The notes: generated from the letters alone by a model not told the origin. A stretch of DNA of 17,196 nt from JBJEFI01 sp051873875 (GCA_051873875.1 JBJEFI010000029.1:1-17196), one strand, 5' to 3'; counted from the first letter of the stretch, positions 6,776-14,977 are shown. Made by a program: numbers and translations.

Positions 6776-7288
6776 TCACTCCTTGTATTCGTTTAACAAT
6801 AATGCCATATGATCGTCGTCATAATAAATATTTCCTATTTTAAGTGCTTTTTGTTCCACTCCATATGTTTTAAATCCTAAACGGTTATATAAATTTTTAG
6901 CTTTTTCATTACTTGATGTAACTGTTAAATTTATCTTTTCAATACCCCCTATTCTTTTTGCCTTATTAATTGCCTCCGTAAGAAGCCTCTTTCCTACTCC
7001 TAAACTACGCATTTGAGCCGTTACATACATCCCTACAATATTGCCTCTATGCTTTAACTTTATTTGTTTTTCTAAAAGTAGCGTCACAATTCCAACTAAC
7101 TTATTCTCTTCAAATGCTCCAAATGTATAACTTCCTTCTGCACTTAAATTCTTTTGTACACTTTCAATTGTTCTTCCTAGTGCTTCTTCATAGCTTGTTG
7201 CAAATGCTTCAGGATTTACTTTCAATCCTTCTAACCGTAGTTGCCAATATACTTTAGCATCTTGTTCATCTAATAATCTAATTTCCAT
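6776..7288 (-). CDS. GNAT-family N-acetyltransferase (170 aa)
   Basis: The protein has the GNAT layout: a front strand around IRLLDEQDA, then VGIVTLLLE at 65-73. Motif A follows at 85-102, VGMYVTAQMRSLGVGKRLL, with the acetyl-CoA pyrophosphate loop R94-x-x-G97-x-G99. Near the C-terminus NEKAKNLYNRLGFK at 127-140 is the usual NxxAxxLYxxxGF signature. It would move an acetyl group from acetyl-CoA to an amine; whether the acceptor is a small molecule or a protein N-terminus is not visible. The ATG at 7288 follows GAGAAGGGG. It is the first gene of a two-gene operon with the Nudix gene, which starts 4 bp after this stop. Confidence 0.92.
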   Translation of the reverse strand: MEIRLLDEQDAKVYWQLRLEGLKVNPEAFATSYEEALGRTIESVQKNLSAEGSYTFGAFEENKLVGIVTLLLEKQIKLKHRGNIVGMYVTAQMRSLGVGKRLLTEAINKAKRIGGIEKINLTVTSSNEKAKNLYNRLGFKTYGVEQKALKIGNIYYDDDHMALLLNEYKE

Positions 7289-7366
7289 TTCAATTCCCCT
7301 TCTCCCCGATTGTTTATAAGTATATTCGGTAAGATTAAATCAAACTCCTTTTTATTATTACTAAAC

Positions 7367-7393
7367 AAAAAAAGAGCCTTATTTGCCCTTTTT
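7367..7393 (-). terminator. Intrinsic terminator downstream of the amidase remnant
   Basis: On the minus strand AAAAAGGGC and GCTCTTTTT pair over 9 bp including one G-U pair, with a 7-nt loop and a T-tract of seven. On the plus strand that pair is an A-C mismatch, so the fold favours minus-strand transcription. Confidence 0.6.
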
Positions 7394-7486
7394 CAAAAAT
7401 AAAATATAATTAAGTTCTAATTTATGCATGAAGTATAGCTTTCGTTTCCACTAATCAAGAATAACTTATAGAATGTTTTCTTTTTT

Positions 7487-7825
7487 TTAAACAGCATGCA
7501 CTCCTTTTACACCATTCACAATTTGGGTAATTTGTAAATCTACTACAAGACTAACTATGGCAAGAGCTTCTTTACGTTTATAACCATAAATCTCCTTCAT
7601 CAAGTCTAGCATTCCTTCCAAAGCAATCATTGCAGCCTCATCTAAATCTTCATGAAAACCAAGCGTAATCCATTCTGATTGAGTTTCAGCACGTGGCATG
7701 GTAAGGTGCATATCCTTGAGCGCATACTCTTTTGAAAATGAACCATGAAGTGAATTTTTATTTGGAATTATATTAAAAATCGCCATAATAAAACCTCTAT
7801 CTATCATTGTACTTATTTCAGTCAC
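7487..7825 (-). pseudogene. C-terminal remnant of an acetamidase/formamidase (FmdA/AmdA family)
   Basis: From about residue 34 the sequence matches the end of FmdA/AmdA amidases, enzymes of roughly 300 residues or more that split formamide or acetamide into acid and ammonia: MPRAETQSEWITLGFHEDLD, then EALAIVSLVVDLQITQ and VNGVKGVHAV. Only this last third is present. The preceding 33 residues do not resemble the family, and I see no more amidase sequence in the 200 bp upstream. The frame also ends right after HAV, where intact members normally continue with a few more residues such as a Leu-Pro, so both ends look damaged. Without the N-terminal domain it should have no enzyme activity. The open 112-codon frame may still be translated; ATG 7825 and an internal ATG at 7786 are both possible, and neither has a striking Shine-Dalgarno. 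Confidence 0.8.
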
Positions 7826-8024
7826 TTATAGTTACTATTCAATCAGGGATTTATATTGTCCTTCAACTATACTTGAATTCTATTCTATATTAATTAAAAA
7901 ATCTTAATATTCCCCCTACTTTTTTGACTAAAGTATTAGCGCAAATTTAACAAAATGCTCTTTTTAAAAATAGAATTATTTTTAAAATACTACAATATAT
8001 TTAAACAAAGGGAGGAAAAGCAAA

Positions 8025-8336
8025 ATGGAATACGATACAATTGCATCACTTCAGCATATTCAACAAATAGAAAACACAGATAGCTTAGTTCTAAGACGAA
8101 TAAATCCTAAAATAGATACGATATTAACTGTAATTGCATTTTTATTATTAATTCCAACACTTACAGTATCTATGTTTTTATTATTAATATATCTAGGAAT
8201 AAAGGAGTTTTTTGCTAAAACATATTTAGTTGAAAATGTGGCAACTAAAGAGAATTTTAGAGTGAAAAAAATGGAATGGTCACAATATAAAAAAGATTGT
8301 AAAAGGAAAGAGAACGAAGTTAAAACTATACTTTAG
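8025..8336 (+). CDS. Small membrane protein (103 aa), function unknown
   Basis: The start is well defined: GGGAGGAAAAGCAAA precedes the ATG. Residues 1-29 are polar and could be cytoplasmic. Residues 30-58 are strongly hydrophobic (TILTVIAFLLLIPTLTVSM, then FLLLIYLG) and contain a proline, so they form either one long helix or a tight two-helix hairpin. The last 45 residues are basic and charged (VKKMEWSQYKKDCKRKENE). I do not recognise a family and find no catalytic motif. It is one of only two plus-strand genes here and is divergent from the amidase remnant. A short AT-rich hairpin (8334-8355) overlaps its stop and could end transcription weakly. It is probably a lineage-specific gene. Confidence 0.75.
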   Translation: MEYDTIASLQHIQQIENTDSLVLRRINPKIDTILTVIAFLLLIPTLTVSMFLLLIYLGIKEFFAKTYLVENVATKENFRVKKMEWSQYKKDCKRKENEVKTIL

Positions 8337-8664
8337 TTTTTAACGCCAAAAACTATTATTTAACTAGACTTTTAAACCATTAATAGGTTCCTCTAATAGG
8401 TAATTATTTTATTTAACCGCTATATTTAATTACACTTTTTCACATAAAAGTATTTTCGATACTTTTTACCTATTCAAAATTATAAGAACATTACCTATAA
8501 TAATTTTTGGGTGAGATATAACAAAGCACTTTGGGGTAAAATTCAATGTGCTTTTCTCTTTTCATATTTGATTATTAGAGTTATACTTATATAGATGATG
8601 ATGTAGATGTAATGATTATTTGAATGGAAAAAGAGCCCTAATGCTTGGGGCTCTTTTTCTATAA
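8337..8664. other. Gene-free stretch with hairpins and four ATAGGT-type heptamers
   Basis: I see no coding frame here. AATAGGT occurs at 8382-8388 and 8395-8401, and its inverted forms at 8468-8474 (ACCTATT) and 8493-8499 (ACCTATA). A small hairpin AAAAGTAT / ATACTTTT with a 5-nt loop lies near 8446-8466. A second one, AAAGCAC / GTGCTTT at 8523-8554, is followed by TCTCTTTT and could end plus-strand transcripts. The strong terminator at 8628-8658 closes the stretch. Confidence 0.45.
8628..8658 (-). terminator. Bidirectional intrinsic terminator after the lysin locus
   Basis: AAAAAGAGCCC and GGGCTCTTTTT pair perfectly (11 bp, 9-nt loop). The GC core flanked by A and T tracts works on both strands. 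On the minus strand it lies just after the TAA at 8665 that ends the detached C-terminal reading frame, which suggests that frame was once the end of the gene. Confidence 0.9.
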
Positions 8665-8886
8665 TTATGTTTCTTCAATAATATCATAGTACCAATTATT
8701 ATCTTTCAAGAACTTTTCTAATTTCACTAGATTTGAAGAGTTTGGTAAAAACATCATTTTTCGGTCATTTCGATTATGATGCTCATACTCAATTTCATAG
8801 TTCCACTTGTTATCTTTCGTGAATTCTGCTAACTTCACAAAATCAGCCTTTTTACGAGCTGAAAAATAGTAAACACCTACTCCTTT
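8665..8886 (-). pseudogene. Detached C-terminal domain of the GH25 lysin (73 codons, in frame after TGA)
   Basis: Reading continues in the same frame straight after the lysin's TGA for 73 sense codons, ending at TAA 8665. It contains a two-fold repeat: ADFVKLAEFTKDNKWNYEI (residues 14-32 after the stop) and SNLVKLEKFLKDNNWYYDI (51-69). Each copy has the plan LVKL-x2-F-x-KDN-x-W-x-Y-[ED]-I. Position and size suit a cell-wall-binding domain of a modular lysin, but I cannot name the family. No ATG starts it. A GTG at 8841 preceded by AAAAAGG might allow re-initiation; otherwise expression would need read-through of TGA. The terminator lies after this part and not after the TGA, which points to a recent nonsense change in a 276-codon gene. 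Confidence 0.7.
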
Positions 8887-9495
8887 TCACTTTGTATCTC
8901 CAATAAACCACTCTAAATCTTTATTTCCATTTAATCGATTTAAATCAATATTTCCATTATAAAAATTAACCTTGCCTGTTTCTGTATATTGCCAAATATC
9001 ACATGGGTATTTAGGCTTAATATATGGTTCTCTTCCACTTGCAGAATAACGTGGAATCCACAGAAAATCTGCTTTTACTTTATTCATTTGGTATGGCTCA
9101 TAAAAGTGATGCCCTGTATATAGTCCTGTTTTAAACCCTGCCTTCTTACATACATCAATAAATGCTTGTGACGCCTTAACAACATCTTCTTTAGCTGTTG
9201 TTAATTCTTCCACATCTAATACAAGAAATTTTGCATCTTTGTCTGCTCGTTTAATGAAATTTTCCGCTTCTACTTTTGCATCTTCTACATTTTTAAACAA
9301 TGAATATGCATAATGCCCAAATGGAATATAAAATTTTTTACAATTAGCTACATGATTTTTATATTCACGATCAATTGTTTCTGAACCATATTGAACTCTA
9401 ATAATCATTAAAGCTACTGATTCCGTAGCCTTCTTCCAATCAATTTTTGCTGAAGGTTGATGATGAGAAATATCAACAATTAAACCTTTAGACAT
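8887..9495 (-). CDS. GH25 muramidase (endolysin-like lysozyme), catalytic domain, 202 aa
   Basis: GH25 enzymes cut the beta-1,4 bond between N-acetylmuramic acid and N-acetylglucosamine in peptidoglycan. The fold markers are in order: DISHHQ at 8-13 with D8, the strand FLVLDVEEL at 90-98 holding the expected catalytic D94 and E96, DIWQYTETG at 166-174, and the closing NGNIDLNRLNG around D184. There is no signal peptide, which is typical of phage endolysins released through a holin, although no other phage gene is visible here. The ATG at 9495 follows AAAAGGAGTGGAC. The frame stops with TGA at 8887-8889, but the next 73 codons are open in the same frame and look like its binding domain. The enzyme as encoded is therefore a catalytic domain without its wall anchor. 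Confidence 0.88.
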   Translation of the reverse strand: MSKGLIVDISHHQPSAKIDWKKATESVALMIIRVQYGSETIDREYKNHVANCKKFYIPFGHYAYSLFKNVEDAKVEAENFIKRADKDAKFLVLDVEELTTAKEDVVKASQAFIDVCKKAGFKTGLYTGHHFYEPYQMNKVKADFLWIPRYSASGREPYIKPKYPCDIWQYTETGKVNFYNGNIDLNRLNGNKDLEWFIGDTK

Positions 9496-9839
9496 GTTTG
9501 TCCACTCCTTTTATTTTATAGTATTAAAAAGAAAAGCTACCCGTATGAAAAGCTTATTTACTTTGTAAAATTTTATTTATTACTCATCTGCTCCTTGTAT
9601 ATGCTAGGTAATCCCTATACCATTTAACTTCACTAACTTAGTAAATATTGTCTCTATTAAATAATATTTATTTACCTCAAAAAATCTCTTATTTATTCCT
9701 ATATTTTTATAATAGGTATATAGTACACTGAAAATATAATTTTCTAAATAATATAAATATGAGCTGTTCTATTTTCTAATAATCTTTTACTAAAAAGATG
9801 CTACAATATACATAAATCACCATATTTTGGAGGTACAAG
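9496..9839. other. Divergent intergenic region between the lysin and the TPR gene
   Basis: This 344-bp AT-rich stretch holds the Shine-Dalgarno sequences and promoters of both flanking genes. A short direct repeat AAAAGCT occurs near 9533 and 9548. I see no coding frame, repeat family or RNA structure in the rest. Confidence 0.5.
9799..9807 (+). promoter_or_regulatory. Extended -10 promoter of the TPR/C39 gene
   Basis: TG-C-TACAAT is an extended -10 element (5 of 6 to TATAAT plus the TG motif), 33 bp before the ATG at 9840. No convincing -35 box lies 17 bp upstream, as is common for extended -10 promoters. Confidence 0.5.
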
Positions 9840-12800
9840 ATGGATTTTAAAATAATACAAGAAGCAATAAAAGAATTGCGTTTTCTTGATGGGTTATCTG
9901 AAGTAAATGAAGTCATTACAACATTGAAAGAAAAAAATTCTTTTACTTATTTAAAAGAATTTTTGCAAACGTTAACAGAAGATAAAATATACATTCTTAT
10001 TCGTTTATTTGATCGTACCTTTATGCCAGGCTACTCATCTTTTTTGGCAAAATATGCTCATCATCGTTTCAATACGCTTCAAACATTGAGCTGGTATTGT
10101 GATGAATTATCAGAGTCTGGTCGTGGCTTAGAAGCAGAAGAATTGCTAAAAGAAGCAATTAACGATTCTATAAAAGAGAACATATCGCCAGAAATTCTCG
10201 AGCGTTGCTATTATACACTTATTCGTATTTTACTAGACTTACATCGCTATGATGAAGCAAAACAATACATTACCAAACTTGAAAAGAAATATGCCACATA
10301 TAATTATCTTGGCTATTATTACTGGCGCATAGGTGACCAAGATACAGCAGTTACTTATTTTCAACAGGGGTTAGAAGATACTCAATTTGGTTATTTAAAT
10401 ATATTCTCGCTCATTGATTTATATAATGATAAAGGTGAATATGACAAAGCAAAGCAATTAATTTCTGAGGGATTAGAACGTTATCCTCAAATTCCATATT
10501 TCTATTTAAAAAATATCCATATGAAAATGTACGAAAAGCAATTTGAACTCATACCACAGCTAGTAAATGATTTTCATAAAATGCTTATTCACCACCAATT
10601 TACGTTTCATTTAAATAGATTAATTGCAGATAGTTACTTTTATCAAAATAAACTTGAGGTACTGGCTTCTTTTATTCAACAACATGAAGAGCTTAAAGAA
10701 CTTCCTTATGCAAACCTAATCGGAAATGAAGACAAGAAACATGTCACTATTCCTTTAACAACAGTTATTCAAAAACATAATTACTGCGTACCTGCTTCTC
10801 TGCAAATGATGCTTGACGTTATTGGTTACCAACTTACCCAAGATGAAATTGGTAAACATATTTTTCATCGAACAGGTACAAGCTTAGCAAGGGCAGTTCA
10901 ATATTTAGAAGAATTAGGAAATGAAGTTCGTTGGTTTGTAGGTAGTATAGAAATATATAAGAAACTAATCAACAATGGATTGCCAATTATGGTTAGCATT
11001 AGCTTAGATCATTCCGCTCATGTACAAATTGTTTGTGGCTATGATGATCGACTTCAATGCCTTGTTATTCAAGATCCAAACTTTCATGAAACAACATTTT
11101 TACCATATGAAGCATTTAAAGAACATTACTTCAATACAGGCTTCCAATCAATTGTAGTAACAAAGAAAGAACAATCCCATCTTTTAGCAGACATAAGCAA
11201 AGAAGATACTACCTTCTTTAAAAAGTTATTTTCTTTTTCAACTATACTTGATAAAGAATTTTTAGCCTTTTTACGTGAACATGAACATTATTTATATACA
11301 AAATTATTTATTATTAATCACTCTCTTTCTGAAATGAGCACAGAATATGTCTTATCCATTTGTGAAATGTTATTAAGAGAGTATCCAAAATCAGATTATG
11401 TGAAGCTACATGTAGCACAATGCTTCTATGAACTAGACGAAGAAGAACGTACAAAAGCATTATTAGCAGAAACAACGACAAAAAGTTCTTTATACCATTC
11501 CCTTTACGGACGAATTGCACAGGATGAAGGTAGATTTAAAGAAATGCTCCGCCGTTATCGAAAAGCTGTTCAGCTTGATCCAGATGAAGCCTTTCTATGG
11601 GGTTATTTAGCACTAAGTTACTTTTATAACGATAAGTTGGCACAAGCATTGGAAAAATCTACAATTGCTATAAAAGGGGATAATCAAAACCCATTTATTC
11701 TCCTTACACATGCTCGAATTTTAATTGCACATAATCATTTAGAAGAAGGAAGAAAACTGCTAACGGAAGCGATCAAATTAGATAAATATATTCCACAAGT
11801 ATGGTATGAGCGAGCCCAATGTGATAAATATTTAGGTCGTTATCATCAAGCTAGTCGGGGATATAAAGTAGCGATACACCTTGAACCAAATGTCGCTTTA
11901 GCACACTTAGCGCTAGCAGAATTATATGAGGATGATGAAGAAAAATATGAAAGAATCTTACTAGATAGTCTGCGAACTGTTACAGATAATGCCCAAATCC
12001 CAATTCAACTTGGGGACTTTTATTTTAAAAAAGAAGATTACAACAAAGCAAAAGCAATGTTTCAGAAAGCAATTGATTGGGAAAAGGATGGTTATGAGCA
12101 ACATATTGGCTATGCACTATGTCTTGAGCAATTAGAAGGAATGGATAGTTACCAACGTTATTTACTATCGATTCATGATTCCTTTAAGCAAGAACCAGAT
12201 TATCTTCGTACTATCGGGCGCAATTTCATTGTTGATGGACAAAGATTAAAAAACAATGCAGATATTGAGAAAGGAATTACGTATTTCGAAGAAAGTTTGC
12301 TGTTAGAAAAAGAAGAAGTTGGCGATGACATTGAAGGATATATCGATCTTATCGAAGAAACAGGACAATGGGAACGAGGAAAAGCATTTCTTCATCAATT
12401 ATTCAATAAATATCCGCTTAATGTAGACGTATGCTGCTTCCTTGGTTATCTTTATGAACGTGCTGAAAATATAAAAAAAGCGCTTCTCTTTTATCAAAAG
12501 GCTACTACTATTGAAAAAACAACCTTCCCATACTATCGATTAGGGGAAGTATATACAGCAACAAATGACTATAATAAAGCAAAAAAAGCATATCAAACAT
12601 GTTTAGAAATAGAACCTACGCTCATCCCTGCTATAAGAGGATTGCTTGATATTGCTGAAGAAGAAAAAAACACATCCGACCAATATCGCTATTCGATTAT
12701 GTTAGTAGAAATAGAGCCACTTATTATCCATCCAAGATATTTAGCGAAACTAGCATGTATCGAACAGAAAACTGAAGCATTGTTGACTATATTACAATCA

Positions 12801-14009
12801 GCGAAAGGTAACGTATATGAAATATGGCGCTTAGATGCGCTAGCCTATCTATATGGAGAAATAGGCGATATTGATAAAGAGTTGCAATATGTCTTAAAAG
12901 CACTAGAAATTGAAGAGGAAGCTATTGTGCTGATTCACCTAATTGAAATCTATATAAAACAGCACAACTATGCTAATGCATTACACTATATTGAAGAAAT
13001 TTTACCAAACGAACTAGAAAATGACTATTTGGCTGACTTATGGCTCATCTGCCTCGGAAGTTATAAAAATGCCGTAAAATACATTAAGAATTATTCTGAT
13101 CATAATGAAGATAGAAGTGATTTATATTTATTCCTTAGTAATGCAATAGAACGTTATTTTGCTAATTTAGAAGAGGAAGACGAAGAAAGTCCATTTACAA
13201 TACTTTTAGATGAACCTTTAAATGTAACTGAACAGCATATTGCAAAATGTGTTGCTGAATCCTATGCATATAATGAAAATAATGAAGATAGTCTATTGAA
13301 ATTAACATGGATGATGTTCGAAACAGGAGAAATGAAAACAGCGAAAAAGCTTCTTAGAAATTATCTAAAAAAACAATTTGATTCGATGATTGCTTTACAG
13401 TTAATGAGTATTAATGCTCATACACCACCATTCCCTATTGACGAAATGAAAGAAGCGGAACTACTTGGTGAACAAATCTTGCAAGAAGATGAAGAAAATC
13501 TGGATTGCCTTCGATTACTTGGCCATGCCAAATTACAACTAAAAAAATACAATGAAGCACAGGATTTATTACAACAATGTCTAGATATTGATCCAGCCCA
13601 CTCTCCTTATGTCTATACGCTTTATGGAAACTTTTATATTGAAACTAAACAATTTGACGAAGCAGTCCATATACTTGAAGAAGGATTAAATTATTTTCCT
13701 GAAGATGAAACCGTACTCGCTTATTTAGGATACGCCTATAGCAATATAGCAGATTTTCCAAAGGCAATCGAATTTGCAAGTAAGTCATTAACAATTGACC
13801 CAATAAATCTTAACAATCGCTATAATAGAGCCTGCTACCTATCTTGTAACAACCAAATTGAAGAAGCAATTGAAGATTTACAGCTTGTTTTTGAAGAAGA
13901 AAAAGATAAACATTTCTTTAATTTTGCTAAAGATGATCCAGATTTAGAAAATGTCCGAAACCAAGTTTCTATTAACAGCTTGCGAAAACGATGGAAATTA
14001 TTTAAATAA
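9840..14009 (+). CDS. Giant TPR protein with an embedded C39-like papain-fold domain (1389 aa)
   Basis: The start follows GGAGGTACAAG. No signal peptide or membrane segment is visible, so it should be cytoplasmic. Three parts can be seen. Residues 1-295 are TPR-like helical pairs (for example RYDEAKQYITKLEKKYATYN at 136-155). Residues 303-443 are a C39-like cysteine peptidase domain: Q311 and C316 in QKHNYCVPASLQMML, H394 in SAHVQIVCGYDD, and D412 in IQDPN. That is a full papain-type set (oxyanion Gln, Cys, His, Asp). Residues 470-1355 are a long series of TPRs, clear at 567-690 (QLDPDEAFLWGYLALSYFYN), 722-745, 900-925 and 1225-1325. TPRs bind partner proteins. I infer a scaffold that presents a target to the protease-like domain, or one in which the domain only binds. 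Single-gene unit with its own promoter and terminator; substrate unknown. Confidence 0.88.
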   Translation: MDFKIIQEAIKELRFLDGLSEVNEVITTLKEKNSFTYLKEFLQTLTEDKIYILIRLFDRTFMPGYSSFLAKYAHHRFNTLQTLSWYCDELSESGRGLEAEELLKEAINDSIKENISPEILERCYYTLIRILLDLHRYDEAKQYITKLEKKYATYNYLGYYYWRIGDQDTAVTYFQQGLEDTQFGYLNIFSLIDLYNDKGEYDKAKQLISEGLERYPQIPYFYLKNIHMKMYEKQFELIPQLVNDFHKMLIHHQFTFHLNRLIADSYFYQNKLEVLASFIQQHEELKELPYANLIGNEDKKHVTIPLTTVIQKHNYCVPASLQMMLDVIGYQLTQDEIGKHIFHRTGTSLARAVQYLEELGNEVRWFVGSIEIYKKLINNGLPIMVSISLDHSAHVQIVCGYDDRLQCLVIQDPNFHETTFLPYEAFKEHYFNTGFQSIVVTKKEQSHLLADISKEDTTFFKKLFSFSTILDKEFLAFLREHEHYLYTKLFIINHSLSEMSTEYVLSICEMLLREYPKSDYVKLHVAQCFYELDEEERTKALLAETTTKSSLYHSLYGRIAQDEGRFKEMLRRYRKAVQLDPDEAFLWGYLALSYFYNDKLAQALEKSTIAIKGDNQNPFILLTHARILIAHNHLEEGRKLLTEAIKLDKYIPQVWYERAQCDKYLGRYHQASRGYKVAIHLEPNVALAHLALAELYEDDEEKYERILLDSLRTVTDNAQIPIQLGDFYFKKEDYNKAKAMFQKAIDWEKDGYEQHIGYALCLEQLEGMDSYQRYLLSIHDSFKQEPDYLRTIGRNFIVDGQRLKNNADIEKGITYFEESLLLEKEEVGDDIEGYIDLIEETGQWERGKAFLHQLFNKYPLNVDVCCFLGYLYERAENIKKALLFYQKATTIEKTTFPYYRLGEVYTATNDYNKAKKAYQTCLEIEPTLIPAIRGLLDIAEEEKNTSDQYRYSIMLVEIEPLIIHPRYLAKLACIEQKTEALLTILQSAKGNVYEIWRLDALAYLYGEIGDIDKELQYVLKALEIEEEAIVLIHLIEIYIKQHNYANALHYIEEILPNELENDYLADLWLICLGSYKNAVKYIKNYSDHNEDRSDLYLFLSNAIERYFANLEEEDEESPFTILLDEPLNVTEQHIAKCVAESYAYNENNEDSLLKLTWMMFETGEMKTAKKLLRNYLKKQFDSMIALQLMSINAHTPPFPIDEMKEAELLGEQILQEDEENLDCLRLLGHAKLQLKKYNEAQDLLQQCLDIDPAHSPYVYTLYGNFYIETKQFDEAVHILEEGLNYFPEDETVLAYLGYAYSNIADFPKAIEFASKSLTIDPINLNNRYNRACYLSCNNQIEEAIEDLQLVFEEEKDKHFFNFAKDDPDLENVRNQVSINSLRKRWKLFK

Positions 14010-14019
14010 CAAATATTTA

Positions 14020-14052
14020 AACAGCTATTGAACATGTTGTTCGATGGCTGTT
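14020..14052 (+). terminator. Long hairpin terminator of the TPR/C39 gene
   Basis: Two 15-nt arms (AACAGCTATTGAACA and TGTTCGATGGCTGTT) pair completely, with two G-U pairs and a 3-nt loop. It is followed by TAATTCTATAT, a weak T-tract. It lies 10 bp after the stop at 14009 and may also catch transcripts of the converging NlpC/P60 gene. Confidence 0.65.
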
Positions 14053-14100
14053 TAATTCTATATAGTTAAACCCTACAGTTGAACTCCCCCATTTACATTT

Positions 14101-14781
14101 CTAGTTAAAATATGTACTAATTATTTCTCTTTCTACATAATTAACTTCATCATGAATATATATATCACTATCATCAATTCCTAGCTTTACTCTCGCGATT
14201 GAAGCATGTCCCAGAGCTCGCACTGCATCATCTATAGAACCCCAACTAGTTTCTTCACATAAATTTGCTTCTACACATACATTAAAACTACTTCGAGCGT
14301 AGCTCAACAACATTTCTTGTTGATCAGGAGCTAATCTACCGTACCCTAAAAAATGTTCTTTCCAGTAAGTATTGTTAATATTTGCAATAGCAATCCCATC
14401 ATCACCAGCATGAATAAATTCAGTGCTACTTGTCATTATTCCCATATGAGAAGGTCCACTCTTATATGTATTTTCAAAAAAAATCATATCTCCAACTTGT
14501 GGAGTAGAAACCTTTCTTATGGTTGATAAACCCCAGTAATCTGCAACACTCTTCCTTGAGATATTGTATCCGTTATTATTATAGACGTAAGAGATAAACC
14601 CACTACAGTCAAATGAATTAGGCCCAGTTCCTCCATATAAATAAGGGGTCCCTAAATGTATTTTTGCTGATCCAGCCACTTGTACTCCAGTACTTGCAGC
14701 GCTAACATCTTTCTCCGGTATAAAAATATTTAAAAATGAAACAAGCAAAATAATAACTAGCATACTTTTATATGTTTTCAT
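14101..14781 (-). CDS. Secreted NlpC/P60 peptidoglycan endopeptidase with novel C-terminal extension (226 aa)
   Basis: NlpC/P60 enzymes cut peptide stems of peptidoglycan, commonly between D-iGlu and the diamino acid. A signal peptide is clear at 1-28 (MKTYKSMLVIILLVSFLNIF, cleavage likely after DVSA). The catalytic domain spans about 33-150: YLYGGTGPNSFDCSGF with C59, GDMIFFEN, SHMGIM with H112, and the third polar residue H124 in FIHAGDDG. There is no SH3, LysM or other known binding module in front. Behind it lies an extension of about 75 residues (151-226), acidic at the end, with two cysteines five residues apart (C169, C175), which I do not recognise. The frame opens 18 codons upstream at 14835, but GGAGG directly before the ATG at 14781 and the signal peptide starting there fix the start. 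Upstream lies a structured repeat with a minus-strand terminator. Confidence 0.88.
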   Translation of the reverse strand: MKTYKSMLVIILLVSFLNIFIPEKDVSAASTGVQVAGSAKIHLGTPYLYGGTGPNSFDCSGFISYVYNNNGYNISRKSVADYWGLSTIRKVSTPQVGDMIFFENTYKSGPSHMGIMTSSTEFIHAGDDGIAIANINNTYWKEHFLGYGRLAPDQQEMLLSYARSSFNVCVEANLCEETSWGSIDDAVRALGHASIARVKLGIDDSDIYIHDEVNYVEREIISTYFN

Positions 14782-14786
14782 ATTTG

Positions 14787-14791
14787 CCTCC
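14787..14791 (-). promoter_or_regulatory. Shine-Dalgarno that sets the NlpC/P60 start
   Basis: GGAGG lies 5 nt before the ATG at 14781, within the codons that would follow the alternative start at 14835. The signal peptide begins exactly at the ATG it serves. Confidence 0.8.
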
Positions 14792-14946
14792 ATTTCATGT
14801 CCACTTAAAACAATACTATCTTTATGTTTTATCACATTAATTTATTCGCTAATGAGCCAAAAAGTCGTCCATATAGTCATAGGAATATGCGCAATGCCCT
14901 TCCCTTCTAGCAGCAAAATAAAAAAGAGACTTTATTTTACCAAAAC

Positions 14947-14977
14947 AAAAAAAGCACCAACTATTATTTTGGTACTT
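14947..14977 (-). terminator. Intrinsic terminator closing the structured RNA
   Basis: On the minus strand AAGTACCAA and TTGGTGCTT pair over 9 bp with one G-U pair around an 8-nt loop, followed by a run of seven T (14947-14953, overlapping the stem end). It lies 166 nt upstream of the NlpC/P60 start, so it could also act as an attenuator for that gene. Confidence 0.75.
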
